Below, in pieces: positions 19,404 through 25,559 of a stretch of 25,559 nt of DNA. The DNA lies in NCBI RefSeq assembly GCF_022376445.1, contig NW_025955474.1:1-25559 (forward strand), written 5' to 3'. A model generated the notes under the pieces. That model was not told where the DNA came from and searched no databases. It worked only from the letters and a program-made list of their open reading frames with translations. Source of the DNA: Fomitopsis serialis (lineage: Eukaryota > Basidiomycota > Agaricomycetes > Polyporales > Fomitopsidaceae). Within the stretch, counting starts at the first letter, position 1, and every line of letters begins with the position of its first letter. A program made the position numbers and the translations under genes.

Positions 19404-19476
19404 GGGAAAATATGTCATAAGTCGGAAGATGTCCGTATAATGTTCGAACTCCGGTCAACGCGTCTTGCCCCCGGTG
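19404..19476 (-). repeat. Right terminal inverted repeat (73 bp)
   Basis: The reverse complement starts CACCGGGGGCAAGACGCG. It differs from the left arm at ten positions, mostly between bases 19 and 50, which suggests the insertion is not very recent or that the arms were already diverged. Confidence 0.85.
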
Positions 19477-19479
19477 ACA

Positions 19480-20006
19480 GCATGTGCAACACGCTGCTCG
19501 TGCGCGCCAGATTTCGCACGTCGCCCAGTACGATGAGAACTGCCTTCCGTGAAATGAGATAGGACCTGAGCGAGACGCTGCACCCGGTAGGTTTTGCTCG
19601 TAATTCCTCGCCATCATCAAGTACAGGAGGAGGGTCGCATCGCCATCGGAGACTAGCTGGCAGAGAAGTTGTTACACGCAGCACCAGCGAGGAGCGTAGG
19701 GAGCCTGGCGTATGTCGTATATACATTCTGCTGCCGACCACGACGTAGCCCGGTCCTAGAGAGGGTATCTCCTGACCAAACGAGACGCCTGCGATGTGGC
19801 CGGAGGAGGCGTGTTGATGAGTGCGACTGTGGCAGAATTCAGTTCGGGCTCTGGTTTGGGCGAGTGAGTAAGCCATGCTGGACGGTGAGAACATTGGTAA
19901 CGCCATCTCCCGACCCCAGACGCCATGTAGCGCCGCCGCCCCCTCGTTGTCCGCACCGTCCACCAGCAGTCCAGACATCGTATCAAGGGAGAAGCACTCG
20001 TGGCAG
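19480..20006. other. Region between transposon and first Nudix gene; weak minus-strand coding potential
   Basis: A minus-strand frame is open from an ATG at 19978 (MSGLLVDGADNEGAAALHG...) and runs into the transposon's right arm, ending at 19415. It resembles no family I know. It could be the 5-prime part of the unidentified gene seen on the far side of the element, or a chance frame in GC-rich DNA. The last 150 bases, near 20007, are the presumed promoter of the first NADH-pyrophosphatase gene. Confidence 0.3.
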
Positions 20007-21731
20007 ATGCCTGAATCGTGAGCAGCAACCGTGAGATCACTGAACCTTCCTGCACGTTTTCATAACGAACCACAGCTATGTCAACTTCATGGGCGGATCG
20101 CCCTTGAATCGCCTATCATGGCTGCGGACCTCGCACGCCTTCCTGAACGCAGTTGTGCTCTCGCCCACGACAAGATGGATCGTGCTCAAGGACGGGCAGC
20201 CTCTCCTGGTACAGCACAGCGGCGCTGAGAAGCGATCGCTCGCTCGCTTAAGCACCGCGGACGTCAGGTCTCTCCTGGGCTCGGAGCCATTCTTTGCGCA
20301 AGGCAAACTTGAGGGCGAAAATGCGCCGGATGATGTGGCCATCCTCGAGGCAGCCCGATTCCACGGGCCTACCGTGGTCTTTTTGGGCTTGCACGAGCCC
20401 CAGACCGGCGAAGCGGACGCCTTGCCGTCGTCTGAATTCAGCGCGAAGAGTTCAGACCCCGCAAAGGTTGTCGCCAACATCAAGGGCACCCCCGTCTTCT
20501 CCTTGGACGTCAGCAAGATACCCCAAGAGGTCCTGAATGACGTGTTCCAGAAGTCGGAGGCCGTGAAGTCCGGGGCTGCGTTTACATTCTCTGAGCCGCG
20601 CGTAGCGATGAATGGTTTGGACATGTTCGAGGCGGCTATCTTTGCGGAAGCCAGGAGCATGGTGGATTGGAATACACGCAACAAGGTTCGCTTCTGAGTG
20701 CTATCGTAAGGATGTGTCCACAAGTTGACATGATCCGTAGTTCTGTCCGTCGTGCGGATCGCCTGTATACTCGCTCTGGGCCGGATGGAAGTTGACTTGC
20801 TCATCTCTCCTTCCCTGGGCCGAGAACGCGGGGAAGGAGCCATGCCCGACTGCGTACGTGATCGGTGCCTTGATGAACGCCGAAATGTATTGAATTCCTT
20901 CGTCTGCTTTAGGCGGGGTCTACATAATTTCGCGCACCCGAGAACGGATGCCGTCGTCATTATGGCTATTATAGACGAGTCCGGGGACAAACTTTTGCTT
21001 GGCCGGAACGTGAGTGTATAACTCGTGCGCCTCATATCCGCATCCAGCTCATGATACGCGTGGCAGAAAAAATGGCCAGGCAAATTCTATTCGGCTCTGG
21101 CTGGCTTCATCGAGCCAGGAGAATCGTTCGAAGACGCCGTCAAGCGTGAGATATGGGAGGAAGCAGGCGTGCGTGTTTGGGATGTACAGTACCACTCTAC
21201 ACAGCCGTGGGTGCGTTTGTCTCGTGTACGCTTGTGGTACTTTCACTCAGCCGACTGCGTCGCGCAGCCCTACCCAGCCAACCTCATGGTTGGTTTCTAC
21301 GCGACGGCTGATTCCTCCGCCCCACTGCGGACGGACCTGGACAACGAGCTGGATGGTGAGCTGATGTCGCGACACTAGCTATGGTCAATGACTGACTTCG
21401 CCTCTCCCCGTCTTCGTTCAGACGCAAGGTGGTATACTCGCGAAGAGATCCTTGCTGTCTTGAGCCATGCGGAAGGCACAAACATAACGCGCAGTGACCA
21501 TCGCAAGCTTGCTGCATCGCAGGAGGAGAAAGGCCCTGCGACCAGTACCGCGAATGCCCTCGCGGGCGACGCCGTCACGGAGAAGAGAAGAAGGCAAGGG
21601 CAGCGGAGGGACCATCTGAAGTGCCATTCAGAGTGCCTCCGTCGACTGCGATTGCTGGTGTACTCATTGGCGAGTGGGCATATGGACGCGCAGGACCTCA
21701 GCCAGGGCGTCAGGGTCAGACGAAACTCTGA
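20007..21731 (+). CDS. NADH pyrophosphatase (NPY1/NudC-like Nudix hydrolase), copy A, one frameshift near the C-terminus
   Basis: A Nudix hydrolase that splits NAD(H) into NMN(H) and AMP; family members also remove NAD caps from RNA, often in peroxisomes. Exons: 20007-20017, 20076-20685, 20741-20853, 20913-21009, 21067-21210, 21268-21355, 21422-21731. The 11-nt first exon supplies MPES, joined in phase to YVNFMGGSPLNRLSWLR. The N-terminal domain (about residues 10-200) is followed by a zinc ribbon with C209, C212, C227 and C242. The Nudix box GFIEPGESFEDAVKREIWEEAGV (about 290-312) has every conserved residue of G-x5-E-x7-REUXEEXGU. The NADH-pyrophosphatase signature QPWPYPANLM follows. One base seems missing near 21585 (GAAG-AGAAG), after which the family C-terminus (STAIAGVLI...) reads in the next frame to a stop at 21731. 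With that base it would be 457 aa. The catalytic part is unaffected. Copy B follows in tandem. Confidence 0.85.
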
Positions 21732-22094
21732 GACGAACCATTGGATAGGATGGAAGCATAATGTTGTAGTGATCACCAATAGACGCGAATGCCATAATTG
21801 TACAATGAATCTGTCAACCTCAATGGATCGGCGAGTGTCGGGATCGGCATAGCGGGCCCGGGTAACTTTGAGGACGTCAACACCGTAGATGACCGTAATC
21901 AGGAAGTCAGCTGCCTTCCTGGGTATTTTTGAACATTGACTTGATCGTGATCGGCGGGAACCAGACGCCTACTGGTTCCACCAACTACATACATAGATGT
22001 TCTCGCGGTTGTAGGTGGTTCGTCTTCGTTTTCTTACCCCGCACTCAGTGGGCCCCAGCAGGTTTTCACAGCGTCTCCGGAGCTGTGGTAAAAC
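21732..22094. other. Spacer between tandem Nudix copies
   Basis: This 363-bp stretch holds the 3-prime flank of copy A and the upstream flank of copy B. If the frameshift in copy A is real, its wrong-frame translation would run through the start of this spacer to 21852. No other gene or repeat is visible. Confidence 0.4.
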
Positions 22095-22194
22095 GATGAT
22101 GAGTTCACAGCTGACACGTTTGCAACGCGCTAGGCTGTCGTCGCTCTCATTGCGGTCTGCGACTAGCAACGCTCTCAGCGTACCCTACCAGACT

Positions 22195-23777
22195 ATCCCG
22201 GAGGTGAGTGACCCACAATTCACGTCCCAGAGTATTGACAGCCAGTTGGGTGTACTACAGCCATAGTAACTTCTTCGGCGGAGCGCCCTTGAACCGTCTG
22301 TCGTGGCTGCGACAGCAGCAGTCGTTCTTGAACAACCTCGTACCATTACCGGAGACGCAATGGCTCGTCTTCCACGATGGACGACCGCTCGTCTCAACGG
22401 AGCGGGGCTCGAAAGCGCCAGCGCTCGCACGGCTGTCAACGGCCGACGTGCGATCCCTACTAGGACCGGAGCCATTTTTTGGTCAAGGACAGACTGTCGG
22501 CGGCCAGGCCGCAGCGAGCGACGTTGTCGCGTTGGAAGGGGCACGACTACGCGGACCTCCCATCGTCTTTCTGGGACTGCAGGAGCCACCTTCGAGCGAG
22601 AGACGTGCGCTGCCTTCGTCGGAATTCATTGCGAAGGGTGAATCTGGCCTTACGGACGTGTTCGCGAACATTGAGGGTTCAGCGTATTTCTCCTTGATGT
22701 CACCGACATTGATCAGCACACGCTGGATGCAGCACTTCAAATTCGGGCTCTGGGAAGAGAGGAGCACAGTTGGCCTTCGTCGACCCCCGATCCGCTATGG
22801 GGGCCTTGACTACCAGCGCGAATATCTTTGCAATGGCTCGCTCTATGCATGATGGAATTCGCGCAACAAGGTATATGATGTGCGTTGTCGTAGGGGTCCA
22901 GTGAGTAACGAACTTTGCCTAGTATTGCCCGTCTTGCGGCTCTCCATCCTACTCCAGTGGGCGGGATGGAAGCTGGGGTGCTCGAGTCTTCTTCCCTGGG
23001 CTCAACAGACGAAGGAAAGAAGCCTTGTCTCACAGCGTCCGTATTCCACTATGACTTGCAGCACAGTTCCATTGAAGCAGCAAAACCAGACAGGGACTTC
23101 ATAACTTCAGCCACCCTCGAACGGACATGGTAGTCATCGCGGCTACCATTGATCCCGAGAGGGAAAAGATCCTGCTCGGACGCAACGTGAGACTTCCCTG
23201 TTCATATTGCCATGTTCTTGTCACATTTTTGATCGTGCAGAAACGCTTCCCGCCGGGTTTGTGGTCCGTGTTGTCGGGATTCATCGAGCCAGGGGAATCG
23301 CTCGAAGATGCTGTCAAGCGCGAAACGTGGGAGGAGGCCGGACTAGAAGTGCAGGACGTGCAATATCATTCCTCACAACCATGGGTTCGTAAGCCAACTT
23401 TGAAGCATCTCCCCCGCTCACTTCGAATGAACCACGGCAGCCGTACCCCGCAACATTGATGGCTGGTCTTTACGCCGTTGCTGACTCGTCCAAACCGACG
23501 AGAACAGACCTGGACAACGAGTTAGAAGGTCAGAGCGCTCAGAAACTTTGAGAAGTCGCTCAATGCTGATATTTGTCTGTGTACAGACGTACGTTGGTAC
23601 TCCCGGGAGTACATCTTGAACATATTGGAGAAGTATGGAGCCACACATCCGAGCATGGAGAGAGAACGATCGCCCGACGCACCAATGAGCTTTCCGGACA
23701 CAAATGCCATCGGGGGCGTTCTCATCAGCGAGTGGGCGTATGGTAAGGCAGGACCTGGTGCAAAGAACAGTGAGTAG
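22195..23777 (+). pseudogene. NADH pyrophosphatase-like Nudix gene, copy B, damaged 5-prime half
   Basis: A tandem paralogue of the gene at 20007-21731 with the same intron positions. Pieces: 22261-22870, 22923-23036, 23094-23186, 23241-23384, 23441-23528, 23587-23777. The first exon of copy A aligns with 22195-22203, where the ATG is ATC and the phase no longer fits. An upstream frame from 22096 joins in the wrong phase. Exon 2 (FFGGAPLNRLSWLR...) appears to lack three bases (near 22697, 22771 and 22853), exon 3 two and exon 4 one, from frame switches and length modulo three. The zinc ribbon CPSCGSP and paired cysteines remain readable. Exons 5-7 are intact, with the Nudix box GFIEPGESLEDAVKRETWEEAGL, QPWPYPATLM and the C-terminus GGVLISEWAYGKAG, ending at TAG 23775-23777. 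It is a decayed duplicate, or an intact gene with local sequence errors plus a start I cannot find. Confidence 0.75.
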
Positions 23778-24800
23778 ACACAGAAGGACGGAAGACACCA
23801 GTGTCCACTGTACAGGACGGGTGAAACCAGCTGTGCGCCACTGTCGCGGGACTCGACTTGCTTGCTGACAGCATCAGCACACTGGTGACTCGGCGGCGAG
23901 AATGAAAAGCATTTTCAGTAACGATGACGGGTGCCGGTGATCTATAACAACGCCTTGTCAATGTTTCGCAGCAAGTAGGCTCCTGTCGAGTCGCCGAGCT
24001 TCCGTTCTTGTCAAATTCTTGTCCAAGTCCGAGTCGTGCATAAGAAGCTCTGCTGAGATTTCCGCCTTCCTAAGCCCCTGTTCAAGTTTGCACAAGCTTG
24101 AAGCTCTGTCATGCGTCGCTGAACGGTGCGCAGCTTGTAGTCTGGAGTACAAGTTGAACATAATACAGCACGTTCGAAGTGGAGGTTCGAGCTGGCCACT
24201 CGAGTCGGCGTAATTGAAGCTTGAAGGCGGCGCTTCAGCCACAATGTGAGTGGCGTTATTGAACGCTACAAATAACTAGTCTGAACTGAGTTGGAATACA
24301 AATTCAGTATAGTGATAAGTAGGCGCATCAATAAACTCAATACACGTCGTTAATAGATTCATTACACGTCAATCAGGCAATCACCGACACCTCGTTCGAG
24401 TCTCTCACCATCTTGCCCTCGTTCATATCGGCCGTCCAATGACACCCCTGTGCGCTGCCTGCGAGTCACTTCTTGAGGATTCTATATCGCCCGTAACCGT
24501 GTCCACCAAGGGTCGATTGATCTCACCATAATCCCAACACTGCGGCCTCAGGCCTCAAGCTTCAAGGCATGTTTCTTCTGTGGATACAGGTGAGGTTGCT
24601 CGATTGCATAGGCTGGGAATGAAGTTTGCAGAATACAGATATCACAGCCGTTAGCTATGGCCCGCAAATCAGACCCAAGGATGACTGCAAGAGCACAGAA
24701 CTCCCCTTTCCTATTCTTTTGGTCGTTGGATCGCGATTACCTCTGACGTGCACACACTCCTAACGAGCATCATACGGCATCCGCTCACCAGCCATGACCA
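23778..24800. other. Long spacer; no convincing gene
   Basis: A minus-strand frame at about 23958-24242 (MFNLYSRLQAAHRSATHDRASSLCKLEQGLRKAEIS... from an ATG near 24161) is charged and helix-like. It has no family resemblance, no intron support and no neighbours, so I do not call it. The stretch 24240-24420 is AT-rich with repeated AATACA/TACACGTC words. No tRNA, rRNA or transposon terminus was found. Confidence 0.4.
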
Positions 24801-25546
24801 ATGCAGACCCAGTTCGCGACAACTCACACCATCAACTGCATGGACGCAGGGATACGGAGACGTCATTTGTCGGGCTCCTTCGTCGGGACGCCTGGACCAT
24901 GGCGAGGAGCGCAGTTGTCTGAACTTCTCCCATCGGATGCCGTCAAAGTGGTCTCACGTTATGGAAGTCGCATTTTGTCTTGCCCTGCAATTCGTCTCTT
25001 CAAAGCGCCACTTTTCATCTTGCAGGATAAACAGCTTTCTTCGGAGCTGTTAGAGGTTTGCAGAAAGGGTAGTCGATCCAGTCACCTTCGCGCAGGGGAC
25101 CATCGCGAGCGGAATGACTGTATCTGCATCGCAATCGCATTCGCATTCGCTGGCCGCTATGGTGTAGCGAACCGTAGGACAGCGTCGTGGATGAGGCTTT
25201 CAGCCGTCACAGAGGAGGCGTTGGAATCGTCCGATCCGAAGCGATGGCGATTCACACTGCTCGGTGCACCTTGCCACGTCGTGAGTAATCTTGCTATCTG
25301 CATTCATTGACCACTCACCATGTTTTACAGGGTGTTCTGCGAGATCCCTCCGACGGTATTACCGGTGCCGAAAACGTCGATGCTTCACTTCGTGTAGCAC
25401 TACCTTCGGCATATTCCCCAGCTCTACGGAGCGCGCTCTTGGTCTCGTCCAGGCCAGCGTCACATATCACGCAATGCACCATAGTGCGGTTAGTGCGGTA
25501 CCGCGAAGACGGCCACATAACGGGAGTCGTGATTGTTCGTCTGTAA
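24801..25546 (+). CDS. Hypothetical protein, two exons, about 231 aa (tentative)
   Basis: This gene is not recognised. An ATG at 24801 opens a frame of 160 codons to 25280. A GTGAGT donor at 25281 and a TTTTACAG acceptor ending at 25330 define a 50-nt intron in phase 0, and exon 2, 25331-25546, runs another 71 codons to a stop. The joined product starts MQTQFATTHTINCMDAG and reads ...LLGAPCHV-GVLRDPSDGI... It contains a small hydrophobic patch (CICIAIAFAFAG), produced by a short hexamer repeat, and no catalytic motif. A different upstream frame (ATG at 24794) is also open for 42 codons, so the start is uncertain. A consensus intron at the right phase favours a real gene. The window ends 13 bases after the stop. 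Confidence 0.4.
25126..25150 (+). repeat. Short GCATTCG-type hexamer repeat
   Basis: About four imperfect 6-base units (GCATCG, CAATCG, CATTCG, CATTCG) lie in tandem inside the open frame of the tentative gene at 24801-25546. Being a multiple of three, they extend a run of alternating Ala, Ile and Phe without breaking the frame. Confidence 0.5.
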
Positions 25547-25559
25547 CTGGTCTCGGAAG

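Larger units (their letters stand above)
18662..19476. mobile_element. Non-autonomous CACTA-like DNA transposon (815 bp)
   Basis: The ends are inverted repeats. The left arm 18662-18734 and the reverse complement of the right arm 19404-19476 align without gaps and match at 63 of 73 positions by my count, with the outer 18 bases (CACCGGGGGCAAGACGCG) identical. The element is bounded by ACA on both sides (18659-18661 and 19477-19479), consistent with a 3-bp target duplication. The interior has no transposase-like frame. It is packed with the hexamer GAACAT or its complement ATGTTC, about 19 exact copies plus many near-copies. Termini of the form CAC...GTG, a 3-bp duplication and repeated subterminal motifs in both orientations are the marks of CACTA/EnSpm (CMC) elements, where the subterminal motifs bind the transposon protein. 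It is probably a deletion derivative or MITE moved in trans. Confidence 0.85.

Noticed and set aside
18662..19476. CRISPR-like or satellite array from the repeated GAACAT words
   Set aside because: Spacing and orientation are irregular and the whole is bounded by inverted repeats and a 3-bp duplication, which fits a DNA transposon; CRISPR is not expected in a fungal nucleus.
20076..21083. 335-codon open frame on the minus strand opposite Nudix copy A
   Set aside because: It is fully antisense to exons with a clear zinc ribbon and NADH-pyrophosphatase homology; the composition is a mirror of the GC-rich coding strand and no domain is visible.
24170..24200. GGTTCGAGC box resembling a tRNA B box
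   Set aside because: No matching A box, anticodon stem or acceptor stem could be folded around it.

Overview
The window looks like nuclear DNA from a filamentous basidiomycete, most likely an Agaricomycete. The recognisable genes are cut by many short introns, mostly 48-66 nt, with GTRNGT-type donors and YAG acceptors. Their products are fungal: CTR9, ADA2, a membrane-anchored mitochondrial-type cysteine synthase, a Ymc1/Crc1-type mitochondrial carrier, a CoA-binding domain protein and NADH-pyrophosphatase Nudix proteins. The exon models were built by hand, by requiring reading phase and family similarity to agree across each splice junction. No search could be run.

Layout. 1-1706: no solid gene, only a weak coding-like fragment near 600-760. 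1707-4462: two plus-strand, two-exon genes of unknown function. 4463-5015: convergent spacer with a small hairpin and AAGT repeat. 5016-9019 (minus): CTR9, 14 exons, about 1,099 aa, fully open. 9020-9496: divergent promoter with a CG-rich triplet tract. 9497-11793 (plus): ADA2, 8 exons, 627 aa, fully open. 11952-14174 (minus): cysteine synthase in 15 exons, including 6-nt and 5-nt microexons. 14175-14959: divergent spacer with a telomere-like TTAGGG motif. 14960-15555 (plus): CoA-binding protein with one frameshift. 16010-17257 (minus): mitochondrial carrier with five single-base frameshifts. 17258-20006: weak unidentified minus-strand exons around an 815-bp DNA transposon (18662-19476). 20007-21731 and about 22195-23777: tandem NADH-pyrophosphatase copies, the second strongly damaged. 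23778-24800: no clear gene. 24801-25546: possible two-exon orphan gene.

How the genes relate. CTR9 (Paf1 complex) and ADA2 (SAGA/ADA acetyltransferase complex) both act on RNA polymerase II chromatin and share one divergent promoter. The cysteine synthase and carrier are probably mitochondrial. The Nudix proteins would hydrolyse NADH or NAD-capped RNA, perhaps in peroxisomes or cytosol.

The most unusual observations are a non-autonomous CACTA-like element with 73-bp inverted repeats and about 19 copies of one hexamer, two microexons of 5 and 6 nt, and a cluster of single-base deletions confined to the right half of the window. Those deletions leave splice sites and motifs intact, so local sequence error is at least as likely as gene death.
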